DNA of 39,077 nucleotides. Source: Flavobacterium sp. UBA6203 (GTDB taxonomy: Bacteria > Bacteroidota > Bacteroidia > Flavobacteriales > Flavobacteriaceae). Shown one piece after another: positions 30,419 to 39,076 of the stretch; position 1 is the stretch's first letter, and each line of letters starts with the position of its first letter. The notes beneath the pieces are model-generated. The model searched no databases and was not told where the DNA came from. It was given only the letters and a program-made list of their open reading frames with translations. The stretch lies in assembly GCA_002421645.1 (NCBI GenBank), contig DIST01000053.1:1-39077 (forward strand), read 5' to 3'. A program made the translations under genes and the position numbers.

Positions 30419-32320
30419 TTAAAGTGTCTCTTTCAACCAACCAAAAAATTCTCTTTGCCAAACTAAGGCATTTTGAGGTTTTAATACCCAATGATTTTCA
30501 TCTGGGAACAATAAGAATTTACTTTTAATTCCTTTTAATTGTGCTGCTTGAAAAGCTTCTTGTCCTTGTCCAATTGGTACACGGTAATCTTTTCCGCCTT
30601 GGATAATTAAAATTGGTGTATTCCAATTGTTAATTAATTTAATTGGATTGAATTCATTATACGTTTTTTGAGCAGTAGCATTATCTTTTTCCCAATAAGC
30701 ACCACCGGAATCCCAATTCGTAAAGAACACTTCTTCTGTAGTTCCATACATACTTTCTGTATTGAAAATACCACAGTGCGAAATGAAGGTTTTGAAACGA
30801 TTTTTGTGAATTCCAGCTAATTGAAATACAGAGTAACCTCCATAACTCGCACCAACAGCACCTAAACGTGTTTTGTCTACGTATGCTTCTTTTGCTACAT
30901 CATCAATTGCTGCTAAGTAATCATCCATAACTTGTCCACCCCAATCGCCTGAAATTTGTTCGTTCCAAGCCGTTCCGTGTCCTGGCATTCCTCTACGATT
31001 TGGTGCCACAATTACATAACCTTGCGAAGCCATTAATTGGAAATTCCAACGGAAAGAATACGATTGTGTCAACGCACTTTGTGGTCCGCCTTGGCAGTAT
31101 AAAAGCGCTGGATATTTTTTAGTTTTATCAAAATTTGGAGGTAAAATTACCCAAACCAACATCTTTTTACCATCGGTTGTCGTAACCCAACGTTTTTCTG
31201 TTTTACAAGAAGCGATTTTAGCATAAGCTTCATCATTTACTTTAGTGATTTGTTTCCATGTTTTCTTAGCTAAATCATACGAATACACTTCTGGAGCATG
31301 GTTCATATCATTTCGGGTTACTAAAACTGAAGTTCCTGAAAAACCAACTATCGCATTTACATCAAAATCGCCATCTGTTAATTGCGTTACTCGAACCGCA
31401 ATTTTTGTAAAACCAGGAAAATTGACTTCAAAAAGTTGCTTTGTTCCTTTAATTGCAGCAATGAAATATACCTTTTTCCCATCGACACTCCAGCTAAAAC
31501 TATCCACAGTTCCATCCCAACCAGCAGTTAAATTAATATCTAAACCTTTATGACGAACAATAATATCATTTTTATCTGCTTCATAGCCATCACGTTTCAT
31601 TTGTAACCATGTTAAATCGCCTTTAGGTGAAAATTGAGGTGCAGTATCGTAACCTAAATTACTTTCGGTAAGGTTTTTGGTGGTTTTTGTGGCTAAGTCG
31701 TATTCGTATAAATCGGTATTTGTGCTTGTTGCATATGCAGTACCGGCTTTCTTTTTACAAACGTATATGATTTTGGTTCCATCAGGCGACCAAATGTAAT
31801 CTTCATCACCACCAAAAGGTTTTTGAGGCGCATCATAAGGTTCGTTTGGCATAATGTCAATTCCAACTGCATCTTTTTTATTCTCAGAATAGAAAACATG
31901 GTTATGAGTTCCGTCATTCCAAGTGTCCCAATGACGATAATCTAAACCTGTGTAAACTTGAGCTGTAGTTTTTGATAATTCTGGATAAATGTCTTTTCCT
32001 AATAATTTCTCTACTTTCACCTCTTTTGAAGATAATAGTAACTTCCCATCAGGAGATATATTTTTATCAACTAATAATGATTTATAATCTTCCACCAAAG
32101 TAGCATTTCCACCCTGAACCGGAATCGTATAATATTTTGAATTGATTTTATTTTCTTCCACAGAAGGCGTTCCGACTTTATAAACCAAAACTTTTCCATC
32201 TTTTGAAATTCCTAAAGGGGTAACTCTTCCTAGTTGCCATAAGATTTCGGGAGTTAGGTTTTGCTGTGCTAATGTACTCATACTTATCATGCTGAAAATG
32301 AGAAAAATGTAATTTTTCAT
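30419..32320 (-). CDS. S9 family peptidase (acylaminoacyl/dipeptidyl-peptidase V type)
   Basis: Exported serine peptidase, 633 residues from the ATG at 32318-32320, which begins a proper signal peptide (MKNYIFLIFSMISMSTLAQ). The ORF extends upstream by 21 residues that do not look like a signal. An N-terminal beta-propeller with WSPDGTKIIYV and FSPKGD motifs (about 30-370) precedes the alpha/beta-hydrolase domain. The triad is Ser492 in GASYGGYS, Asp578 in GGKDYRVP and His610 in DENHWVL; PNRRGMPGHG forms the oxyanion region. It differs from the S9A enzyme at 4467 in subfamily. It probably cleaves di- or acyl-peptides in the periplasm; exact specificity cannot be read. Confidence 0.95.
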   Translation of the reverse strand: MKNYIFLIFSMISMSTLAQQNLTPEILWQLGRVTPLGISKDGKVLVYKVGTPSVEENKINSKYYTIPVQGGNATLVEDYKSLLVDKNISPDGKLLLSSKEVKVEKLLGKDIYPELSKTTAQVYTGLDYRHWDTWNDGTHNHVFYSENKKDAVGIDIMPNEPYDAPQKPFGGDEDYIWSPDGTKIIYVCKKKAGTAYATSTNTDLYEYDLATKTTKNLTESNLGYDTAPQFSPKGDLTWLQMKRDGYEADKNDIIVRHKGLDINLTAGWDGTVDSFSWSVDGKKVYFIAAIKGTKQLFEVNFPGFTKIAVRVTQLTDGDFDVNAIVGFSGTSVLVTRNDMNHAPEVYSYDLAKKTWKQITKVNDEAYAKIASCKTEKRWVTTTDGKKMLVWVILPPNFDKTKKYPALLYCQGGPQSALTQSYSFRWNFQLMASQGYVIVAPNRRGMPGHGTAWNEQISGDWGGQVMDDYLAAIDDVAKEAYVDKTRLGAVGASYGGYSVFQLAGIHKNRFKTFISHCGIFNTESMYGTTEEVFFTNWDSGGAYWEKDNATAQKTYNEFNPIKLINNWNTPILIIQGGKDYRVPIGQGQEAFQAAQLKGIKSKFLLFPDENHWVLKPQNALVWQREFFGWLKETL

Positions 32321-32380
32321 ATCTGTTATTTTTAAAACGAAGCTAAATGTAGCAATTTTTTCAAAAAATATCCCTATTTT

Positions 32381-32407
32381 CACAATCTTAAAAATTTACA
32401 GATTGTG
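32381..32407. promoter_or_regulatory. Inverted repeat covering the symporter start codon
   Basis: CACAATCT (32381-32388) and AGATTGTG (32400-32407) form a perfect 8-bp inverted repeat with an 11-base spacer. The right arm ends in the GTG start codon, so an RNA hairpin would hide it; it could equally be a protein-binding site. Confidence 0.55.
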
Positions 32408-33646
32408 AAAAATAATAAACTATTCATTTTAATTATCATATCGCTTATAATTGGTGTTGCAATGGGTGGAATTGTACACTACCAGTTTCCAGATTCAATT
32501 GATACTTTTTCAAAAAATATAAAATTACTAGGTACTATATTCATACGTTTGGTTCAAATGATTATTGCTCCATTAGTATTTTCAACTTTAGTAGTTGGAA
32601 TTGCTAAAATGGGCGATATGAAAATGGTTGGGCGAGTAGGTGCTAAAGCAATGGCATGGTTTATTTCTGCTTCATTGATTTCACTTTTATTAGGGATGCT
32701 TTTAGTGAACTTTTTTGCTCCAGGAAAAGGAACTTCGATTAAATTAGAAGATACTTCCAGTGCTTCTGAATTATTAGAAAATTCAAAAGGATTTTCATTG
32801 GAAGAATTTGTGAAGCATGTAATTCCAAAAAGTTTATTTGAGGCTTTAGCAACTAATGAAATTTTACAAATTGTGATTTTTTCCATTTTATTTGGTGTTG
32901 CATTGTCAGCTTTTTCTAAAAAAGAAGCTAAACCTGTTTTAAAATTATTAGATACGGTTTCACATGTGGTTTTAAAAATGGTTACTTATATCATGTGGAC
33001 AGCGCCTCTTGGAGTTTTAGGTGCAGTTGCAGGTGCTATCGCCAAACATGGTTTTGAAGTTTTTACACTTTATGCTAAATATCTAGGAGCATTTTTCGTT
33101 GGTATATTACTACTTTGGTTGTTGTTATTAATAGTAGGGTATTTAATTTTAGGAAAGCGATTGTTTGTCTTATTAGAAAGAATCAAAAGCCCATTGTTAA
33201 TTGCTTTTTCAACTACTAGTAGTGAGGCTGTTTTTCCAAAAATGGTAGAAGAATTAGAACGTTTTGGATGTCAACCAAAAATTGTTTCGTTCACCTTACC
33301 TTTAGGTTATTCATTTAACTTGGATGGTAGTATGATGTACATGACTTTTGCAAGTATTTTTATTGCTCAAGTGTATGGAATTGATATGTCAATAGGCGAA
33401 CAGTTGACCATGTTATTGGTTTTAATGTTAACGAGTAAAGGAGTTGCGGGTGTTCCGAGAGCTTCTTTAATTGTTGTAGTAGCTACTTGCGCTATGTTTG
33501 GAATTCCGCCTGAAGGAATTGCCTTAATTTTACCAATTGATCATTTTTGTGATATGGCAAGAAGTATGACAAATGTTTTAGGAAATGCATTGTCTACAGC
33601 AGCAATTGATAAATGGGAATCTAAACCTGAAGAACATCATGGATAA
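32405..33646 (+). CDS. Dicarboxylate/amino acid:cation symporter (DAACS family)
   Basis: Inner-membrane carrier that takes up glutamate, aspartate or C4-dicarboxylates with Na+ or H+. It has 413 residues with eight hydrophobic helices and re-entrant loops. Typical motifs are AFSTTSSEAVFPKMVEELE (serine-rich hairpin HP1), LGYSFNLDGSMMYMTF (TM7), LMLTSKGVAGVPRASLIVV (HP2) and DHFCDMARSMTNVLGNA (TM8). Translation starts at GTG, 32405, inside an inverted repeat. It opens a four-gene run: its stop overlaps dedA by 8 nt. The substrate cannot be decided from sequence. Confidence 0.94.
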   Translation: MKNNKLFILIIISLIIGVAMGGIVHYQFPDSIDTFSKNIKLLGTIFIRLVQMIIAPLVFSTLVVGIAKMGDMKMVGRVGAKAMAWFISASLISLLLGMLLVNFFAPGKGTSIKLEDTSSASELLENSKGFSLEEFVKHVIPKSLFEALATNEILQIVIFSILFGVALSAFSKKEAKPVLKLLDTVSHVVLKMVTYIMWTAPLGVLGAVAGAIAKHGFEVFTLYAKYLGAFFVGILLLWLLLLIVGYLILGKRLFVLLERIKSPLLIAFSTTSSEAVFPKMVEELERFGCQPKIVSFTLPLGYSFNLDGSMMYMTFASIFIAQVYGIDMSIGEQLTMLLVLMLTSKGVAGVPRASLIVVVATCAMFGIPPEGIALILPIDHFCDMARSMTNVLGNALSTAAIDKWESKPEEHHG

Positions 33647-34331
33647 TTTTCACTGGACCAAACTATTTAATCCCGAATTCTACATCACTATGGAAGTCGG
33701 TGGAATTCCTATAGGGATTTATATGGTCTTATTCATAGTTTTTGCTGAAACAGGTTTATTTGCTGGATTCTTTTTGCCAGGTGATAGTCTGTTATTTTTA
33801 TCTGGAATTTATAGTCGTGAATTAGTCGAAACCTTTTTCATGATTCCAAGTGATTTGTCTAATGTTACTATTTTGGCTTTATTAATTGCATCAGCAGCAA
33901 CTTTAGGCAATATTTTCGGATATTGGTTTGGAGCCACTAGTGGCCAGTTTTTATATAACAAACAAGATAGTTTCTTTTTCAAAAAGAAATATTTATATGA
34001 ATCGCAAGCTTTCTTCGAAAAACACGGAGGTAAAGCCATCATATTTGCTCGTTTTTTACCTATTGTAAGAACATTTGTGCCTATTATCGCTGGAATTGTG
34101 CACATGCAAAAAAGTAAATTCATGTTTTATAACGTATTGAGTTCGCTTTTATGGTCGTTTCTTTTAGTTTTTGCTGGACATTATTTGTACGGTTTCTTTA
34201 ACGAAGAATTTGGTATTGATTTAAAGAAACATATTGAAACGATTATTTTAATTTTAATTGCTGTAACTTCTTTTCCATTGATAATGAAAGCTATTAAAGC
34301 CAGAAAAAAGACTGCAAATACGCAAGAATAA
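33639..34331 (+). CDS. DedA family membrane protein
   Basis: A SNARE-associated/DedA family inner-membrane protein, 230 residues from the ATG at 33639; some members recycle undecaprenyl phosphate or other lipids by flipping. The conserved ETGLFAGFFLPGDSLLFLSG and FARFLPIVRTFVPIIAGI motifs, with the essential acidic and Arg residues, are present, with four to five membrane helices. It overlaps the symporter by 8 nt and its stop overlaps the FAD oxidoreductase start by one nucleotide. A lipid-carrier role next to mtgA (cell wall synthesis) would make sense, but is inference. Confidence 0.92.
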   Translation: MDNFHWTKLFNPEFYITMEVGGIPIGIYMVLFIVFAETGLFAGFFLPGDSLLFLSGIYSRELVETFFMIPSDLSNVTILALLIASAATLGNIFGYWFGATSGQFLYNKQDSFFFKKKYLYESQAFFEKHGGKAIIFARFLPIVRTFVPIIAGIVHMQKSKFMFYNVLSSLLWSFLLVFAGHYLYGFFNEEFGIDLKKHIETIILILIAVTSFPLIMKAIKARKKTANTQE

Positions 34332-35443
34332 TGCAACTTAGTTATTGGGAAATAAAAAATTGGTTTTCAAACATCGATTTTACTATCGTTGGTAGTGGAA
34401 TTGTAGGGTTGCATACCGCACTAGCTTTGCGCGAACGATTTCCATCTTCAAAAATTTTAATTCTCGAAAAAGGTATTTTGCCTCAAGGAGCGAGTACAAA
34501 AAATGCTGGTTTTGCTTGTTTTGGAAGTATTTCCGAAATCATAGACGATTTAAAAACCTATACCGAAGAAGAAGTAATTCAACTCATTCAAAAACGATAT
34601 GCAGGCTTACAATTGCTTCGAAAAAATCTCGGTGATTCTGTAATTGATTTAAAACCTTATGGCGGTTACGAATTATTTCTAAAAGAAGACGAATCGTTTT
34701 ATAATGAATGCATTCAGAAAATTTCATTCATCAACGATATCATTAAACCACTTTTTAAAACTGATGTTTTTTCAAAAGAAGTAGATCGTTTTAATTTTGG
34801 AGGTATTTTCGAAAATTTAATCTTCAATCCATTCGAAGCGCAAATTGATACGGGGAATATGATGCAAGGGTTACTAAAAAAAGCACATCAAAACGATATC
34901 CTAATTTTAAACTCTCAAACGGTAGCAAGTTTTCAAGATGTAAACGATGGTGTTGAGGTGGAAACCAATGGAATTGCATTCAAAACCAATAAATTATTAT
35001 TTACCACAAATGGTTTTGCATCGCAATTGACTAACAATCAAGTAAAACCAGCTCGTGCACAAGTTTTAATCACAAAACCAATTCCGAATTTAGATATTAA
35101 AGGTACTTTTCATTTAGATAAAGGCTATTTTTATTTCAGAAATATAAACGATAGAATTCTGTTTGGTGGCGGAAGAAACTTAGATTTCGAAGGGGAAACC
35201 ACCACTTCTCACGATACTACTGAATTGATTCAAAATCGTTTGGAAGAGTTATTAAAAACAGTAATTTTGCCACATCAAGCGTTTGAAATTGAACACCGTT
35301 GGAGCGGCACTATGGGCGTTGGAACACATAAAAAGCCAATAGTAGAACAACTTTCCAATCACGTGTATTGTGGAGTTCGCATGGGCGGAATGGGAGTTGC
35401 CATAGGCAGTTTAGTCGGACAAGAATTAGCAGATTTAGTTTAA
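34331..35443 (+). CDS. FAD-dependent oxidoreductase (DAO family)
   Basis: A 370-residue flavoenzyme of the D-amino acid oxidase/glycine oxidase type. The FAD-binding Rossmann motif is VGSGIVGLHTALALRERFP (about 17-35), followed by Glu in ILILEKG; the ASTKNAGFACFG motif lies near residue 55; a C-terminal HRWSGTMGVGTHKKP and GVRMGGMGVAIG segment completes the FAD site. The substrate is unknown; a secondary amine or amino acid is likely. Its ATG overlaps the DedA stop by one nucleotide, and mtgA follows 3 nt after its stop, so it is translated within the operon. Confidence 0.9.
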   Translation: MQLSYWEIKNWFSNIDFTIVGSGIVGLHTALALRERFPSSKILILEKGILPQGASTKNAGFACFGSISEIIDDLKTYTEEEVIQLIQKRYAGLQLLRKNLGDSVIDLKPYGGYELFLKEDESFYNECIQKISFINDIIKPLFKTDVFSKEVDRFNFGGIFENLIFNPFEAQIDTGNMMQGLLKKAHQNDILILNSQTVASFQDVNDGVEVETNGIAFKTNKLLFTTNGFASQLTNNQVKPARAQVLITKPIPNLDIKGTFHLDKGYFYFRNINDRILFGGGRNLDFEGETTTSHDTTELIQNRLEELLKTVILPHQAFEIEHRWSGTMGVGTHKKPIVEQLSNHVYCGVRMGGMGVAIGSLVGQELADLV

Positions 35444-35446
35444 AAT

Positions 35447-36184
35447 ATGACAAAAAAAACTACTACAAAAAGTAAATTACCAAAATCACCAGCAAAAAAA
35501 AGAACTACAGGTCAAAAGATTTTACGTTTCTTTTGGTTGTTGTTTTTATGGTTCAATATCATTAGTTTTTCTGTCGTGTTGCTTTTTAAATTTGTTCCTG
35601 TACCGTTTACTCCTTTGATGGGAATTCGTGCTTTGGAACATAATGCGGCTGGAAAAGATATGGTGTGCAGTCATGAATGGGTGCCAATTGACGAAATTTC
35701 ATTAAACCTTCAAAAAGCAGTAATTGCCAGTGAAGACGGACGTTTTTTAGAACATTTGGGTTTTGATTTTGAAGCCATGCAAAAAGCCTTCAAGAACAAT
35801 CAAAAAGGTAAACGCTTAAAAGGTGGAAGTACTATTTCGCAACAAACGGCAAAAAATGTTTTTCTTTGGCAAGGCAGAAGTTATGTTCGTAAAGGTTTAG
35901 AAGCATATTATACGGTTTTAATTGAATTAATATGGGGTAAAAAACGTATTATGGAGGTTTATCTTAATAGTATCGAAATGGGTGATGGTGTTTATGGTGC
36001 CGAAGCAGCAGCTAAACATTGGTACAGAAAAGATGCCGCTAGTTTAACCCGTTATGAAGCTGCCGGAATTGCGGCTATTCTTCCTAATCCCAGAAAATAC
36101 AAAGCATCCAATTCTTCGTCTTATATTAACAGAAGAAAAGCAAAGATTAGTAAGGAAATTGGCTATGTGAAATTAGATTACTAG
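35447..36184 (+). CDS. mtgA: Monofunctional peptidoglycan glycosyltransferase
   Basis: Polymerises lipid II glycan strands, a GT51 enzyme without a transpeptidase domain. It has 245 residues. A basic N-terminus ([19 protein letters not shown]) leads to one membrane helix (about 28-48). The catalytic Glu96 lies in [14 protein letters not shown], followed by [17 protein letters not shown] and the second-site region [27 protein letters not shown]. It is the last gene of the operon; a terminator follows. Confidence 0.96.
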   Translation: MTKKTTTKSKLPKSPAKKRTTGQKILRFFWLLFLWFNIISFSVVLLFKFVPVPFTPLMGIRALEHNAAGKDMVCSHEWVPIDEISLNLQKAVIASEDGRFLEHLGFDFEAMQKAFKNNQKGKRLKGGSTISQQTAKNVFLWQGRSYVRKGLEAYYTVLIELIWGKKRIMEVYLNSIEMGDGVYGAEAAAKHWYRKDAASLTRYEAAGIAAILPNPRKYKASNSSSYINRRKAKISKEIGYVKLDY

Positions 36185-36204
36185 ATTTGATATAAGTAAC
36201 TTTA

Positions 36205-36241
36205 CTAAAAAAACCGAAAGCAATATTGTTTTCGGTTTTTT
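36205..36241 (+). terminator. Terminator after mtgA
   Basis: The stem AAACCGAAA/TTTCGGTTT is followed by a T-run, 20-50 nt after the mtgA stop. Confidence 0.85.
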
Positions 36242-36295
36242 GTTTTCATAGTAACATTTCTTTTGTCTGCTCGACTAATTAAAAAAAATAAAATT

Positions 36296-37096
36296 ATGAG
36301 AGCACACGAAATAGATTACCATATTTATGGTGAAGAAATGCAATATGTTGAAATTGAATTAGACCCACAAGAAGTTGTGATTGCCGAAGCCGGAAGTTTT
36401 ATGATGATGGAAAATGGTATAAAAATGGAAACTATTTTTGGCGATGGAAGTCAAGATCAGCAACAAGGACTTTTTGGCAAATTGTTATCCGCAGGTAAAC
36501 GTGTTTTAACAGGCGAAAGTTTGTTCATGACAGCTTATCAAAACCAAGATTTTGGAAAACGAAAAGTATCATTCGCTTCTCCTTATCCTGGGAAAATTGT
36601 ACCTATCGATTTACAACAATTAGGTGGAAAATTCATTTGTCAGAAAGATTCATTTTTATGCGCTGCAAAAGGCGTTTCTGTTGGAATCGAATTCACTAAA
36701 AAAATCGGAACCGGATTATTTGGTGGTGAAGGTTTCATTATGCAAAAAGTTGAAGGAGACGGAATGGCGTTTGTGCATTCAGGCGGAACTTTGGCTAAAA
36801 AAGAATTACAATCTGGCGAATTACTTCGTGTTGATACAGGATGTTTAGTTGGTTTTACCAAAGATGTAGATTACGATATTGAGTTCGTTGGCGGAATTAA
36901 AAATACCATTTTCGGTGGGGAAGGTGTTTTCTTTGCAACGCTTCGCGGACCTGGAACCGTTTATGTTCAATCGTTACCATTTAGTAGATTAGCCGGAAGA
37001 ATTTACGCAAGCGCTCCTCAAAACGGTGGAAATAGAGAGGAAGGAAGTCTTTTAGGTGGGTTAGGAAGAATGCTAGACGGGGATAACCGATTTTAA
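36296..37096 (+). CDS. TIGR00266 / AIM24 family protein
   Basis: A 266-residue protein of the AIM24-like family (TIGR00266), beta-rich and conserved in many bacteria with no established biochemical role. The start is the ATG at 36296, giving [22 protein letters not shown], typical; the extension upstream does not fit. Core motifs are [37 protein letters not shown] and [38 protein letters not shown], the last the most conserved of the family. The Gly-rich repeats imply a double-stranded beta-helix. It is a single gene convergent with queD. Confidence 0.92.
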   Translation: MRAHEIDYHIYGEEMQYVEIELDPQEVVIAEAGSFMMMENGIKMETIFGDGSQDQQQGLFGKLLSAGKRVLTGESLFMTAYQNQDFGKRKVSFASPYPGKIVPIDLQQLGGKFICQKDSFLCAAKGVSVGIEFTKKIGTGLFGGEGFIMQKVEGDGMAFVHSGGTLAKKELQSGELLRVDTGCLVGFTKDVDYDIEFVGGIKNTIFGGEGVFFATLRGPGTVYVQSLPFSRLAGRIYASAPQNGGNREEGSLLGGLGRMLDGDNRF

Positions 37097-37129
37097 TAAC
37101 AAAAGAGCTTAAAAGCTCTTTTTGTTATT
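37095..37129. terminator. Bidirectional terminator
   Basis: AAAAGAGC/GCTCTTTT with outer AATAAC/GTTATT pairing forms a long stem that also contains the stops of both convergent genes. Confidence 0.85.
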
Positions 37130-37577
37130 CATTATCACTTGCATACCATTCTGCAAAAGAAGACTCGGTTTCTTGTAAGCGTAGTGAATGTAATTTTATG
37201 TTTGGAGGCAATAAGTTTTTAATTTTATTTGAAAAATCAATCACCATATTTTCACTAGTAGGCTGGTATTCTACTAAAATAACATGATGGCCTCTTGTTT
37301 TTAATTCATGGGCTAATTCTATGTGGGGAGTGTTTTTATTAAAAACAGTAGCATGATCAAACACATCAACAATTTGCTCTTTTACAATTTTTTTTAAATC
37401 ACCAAAATCTATCACCATTCCATATTTTACATTGGAAGTATCTTCAATAGGTTTTCCAATTACTGTTACGGATAATTTGTAACTATGGCCATGAACATTT
37501 TTACATTTTCCATCATATCCGTAAAGTGCATGTCCGGTTTCAAAATTAAATTGTTTAGTAATTCGTATGTTTGACAT
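37125..37577 (-). CDS. queD: 6-carboxytetrahydropterin synthase (QueD/PTPS family)
   Basis: Converts 7,8-dihydroneopterin triphosphate to 6-carboxy-tetrahydropterin for queuosine synthesis, or a related pterin. It has 150 residues from the ATG at 37575-37577. Zinc ligands are His16 in FNFETGHALYG and His29/His31 in KNVHGHSY; Cys25 (CxxxHGH) is the QueD catalytic cysteine, and PTSENM then the C-terminal LQETESSFAEW carry substrate contacts. The rest of the queuosine genes are not in view. It follows the 55-residue membrane protein by 16 nt and ends the operon. Confidence 0.94.
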   Translation of the reverse strand: MSNIRITKQFNFETGHALYGYDGKCKNVHGHSYKLSVTVIGKPIEDTSNVKYGMVIDFGDLKKIVKEQIVDVFDHATVFNKNTPHIELAHELKTRGHHVILVEYQPTSENMVIDFSNKIKNLLPPNIKLHSLRLQETESSFAEWYASDNE

Positions 37578-37593
37578 AATTTGTTTTTTTATT

Positions 37594-37761
37594 TTATTCT
37601 TTCTTTTTTGCTCTGCTGTATAGTATATAGGCAATTCCTACTAACACAACAAAAGGGATAAACGACCCTATTAATACGCCTATTTGATATTGGCCGTCTG
37701 GTGCATCTTTCAACTTCTGTTCGACACTAACTTGTTGAAGAAAAAGAATTAAATTTATCAT
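37594..37761 (-). CDS. 55-residue membrane protein
   Basis: Translation on the minus strand gives MINLILFLQQVSVEQKLKDA, then PDGQYQIGVLIGSFIPFVVL and VGIAYILYSRAKKKE: one clear membrane helix (about 28-48) and a basic KKKE end on the cytoplasmic side. Its ATG overlaps the stop of the preceding hydratase gene by four bases (ATGA), and queD starts 16 nt after its stop, which strongly argues that it is real. The family is unknown to me. Confidence 0.72.
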   Translation of the reverse strand: MINLILFLQQVSVEQKLKDAPDGQYQIGVLIGSFIPFVVLVGIAYILYSRAKKKE

Positions 37762-38513
37762 TTTTTAAATTTTTTTAATGCTTTTTTTGTAAAATCTGAT
37801 AAAACCAATCGGCCAGAAATAGCAGCTCTATCATAAAGTAAGCTGTCCCAATTATCGGTTCCTTCCCAAAGTACTTTTTTCATTTCGGCTAATGCTTCAA
37901 TGTTGTATTTTGCAAGTTCATTAATATAATCTTCTAGTCTAATATCTAAATCTTGAATAGTATCAAAAATCTCAGAATATAAGCCTTTTTCGAATGCCCA
38001 AGTAGCCGATTTCCATTCTGTAGGAGTTAATGCCATTTGGGCTAAGGAAGTTTTGCCTAATTTTCTACTAACCACTGGTTCTATAACAAAAGGTCCAATT
38101 CCAATAGCTATTTCCGACAATTTAATATCACTTTTTATTGTTGCAAAAGTATAGTCACAAGCGGCTGCTAAACCAACGCCACCACCAACAGCCTTACCAT
38201 GAATTCTTCCAATAATTAATTTGGAACATTTTCGCATAGCGTTGATAACATTGGCAAATCCAGAGAAAAAATCACTCCCTTCTTCATAATTAGAAATCGC
38301 AATTAATTCATCAAAAGAGGCACCAGCACAAAAAGCTCCGTTTCCTTGACTTTGGAGAACAATGACGGCAACCGTTTCATTTTGATTTAACGATTGTAAT
38401 TCACTTGTTAATTGTTGAAGCAACGAACTTGGAAAAGAGTTACTTGCTACATGCGAGAATGTAACTTTTGCAATATTGTTTGCGATTTCTGTTTTAATTG
38501 AGCCTAATTCCAT
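37758..38513 (-). CDS. Enoyl-CoA hydratase/isomerase family protein
   Basis: A 251-residue crotonase-fold protein. Oxyanion-hole motifs are FCAGASFDEL and HGKAVGGGVGLAAACDY; LSEIAIGIGPFVIEPVV follows. In classical hydratases two glutamates act; here the first (the E of GGGxE) is replaced by Gly in GGGVGLA, while the second is kept in LSEIAIG. This pattern occurs in some methylglutaconyl-CoA-hydratase-like proteins, so leucine breakdown is possible, but the exact reaction is open. It starts 2 nt after the stop of the T9SS type B gene and overlaps the 55-residue gene by four bases. Confidence 0.9.
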   Translation of the reverse strand: MELGSIKTEIANNIAKVTFSHVASNSFPSSLLQQLTSELQSLNQNETVAVIVLQSQGNGAFCAGASFDELIAISNYEEGSDFFSGFANVINAMRKCSKLIIGRIHGKAVGGGVGLAAACDYTFATIKSDIKLSEIAIGIGPFVIEPVVSRKLGKTSLAQMALTPTEWKSATWAFEKGLYSEIFDTIQDLDIRLEDYINELAKYNIEALAEMKKVLWEGTDNWDSLLYDRAAISGRLVLSDFTKKALKKFKK

Positions 38514-38515
38514 TA

Positions 38516-39076
38516 TTACCTTTTTAGACTGAAATGTGATTTAAATTCTTTCTTTATATTATTTTCTACATATTCTACTTTAAACCAATAATCTGTTGAT
38601 GGTAGTACATTTCCATTATAAGTTCCATCCCATCCTTCTCCATATGGACTAATTTGTTTTAATAATTTACCATACCTATCGTAAATATGGATTACACCTT
38701 CGTATGATTCAGGTAAATAAATATTCCATTTATCGTTATAACCGTCATTATTAGGTGTAAAATAATTATTGTAATTTATAGTTTGAATCAAATTGGTTTG
38801 CAATAGTCCACACCCTTGAATATCTCTTACATATACTGAATAAGATCCATTAGGTAAATCTGTAAAAACAGGGCTTGATTGCCAATCAATAGCGTTCAAA
38901 CTATACTCATATTCTCCAAAACCTCCAACTGCAGTTACTTCAATTGCAGCCAATCCTGTTGAGAATGCTGGAGTTAACAAAGTGGCAAAAACAGATTGGG
39001 GTTCGGAAGAAAAAGTTGCTGTAATAGTATCCGTTTCCGAACAATTAGTTACATTATTGGTAACAACAACTGAATA
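38516..39076 (-). CDS. Large T9SS type B surface protein (3' part only)
   Basis: The frame runs to the end of the window with no start visible, so this is the C-terminal part of a longer gene. It ends in a gliding-motility-associated C-terminal (T9SS type B) domain: NNYFTPNNDGYNDKWNIYLP, then IYDRYGKLLKQISPYGEGWDG, YNGNVLPSTDYWFKVEY and a final FKSHFSLKR. Upstream lie SprB-like adhesin modules (EYEYSLNAIDWQSSPVFTDLP). Such proteins are exported by the type IX system, often as adhesins for gliding. It is directly followed (2 nt) by the hydratase gene. Confidence 0.88.
   Translation of the reverse strand, partial: YSVVVTNNVTNCSETDTITATFSSEPQSVFATLLTPAFSTGLAAIEVTAVGGFGEYEYSLNAIDWQSSPVFTDLPNGSYSVYVRDIQGCGLLQTNLIQTINYNNYFTPNNDGYNDKWNIYLPESYEGVIHIYDRYGKLLKQISPYGEGWDGTYNGNVLPSTDYWFKVEYVENNIKKEFKSHFSLKR

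Noticed and set aside
4467..32320. The two S9 peptidases as a recent duplication
   Set aside because: They belong to different subfamilies, with different lengths and catalytic contexts (GGSNGGLL versus GASYGGYS).
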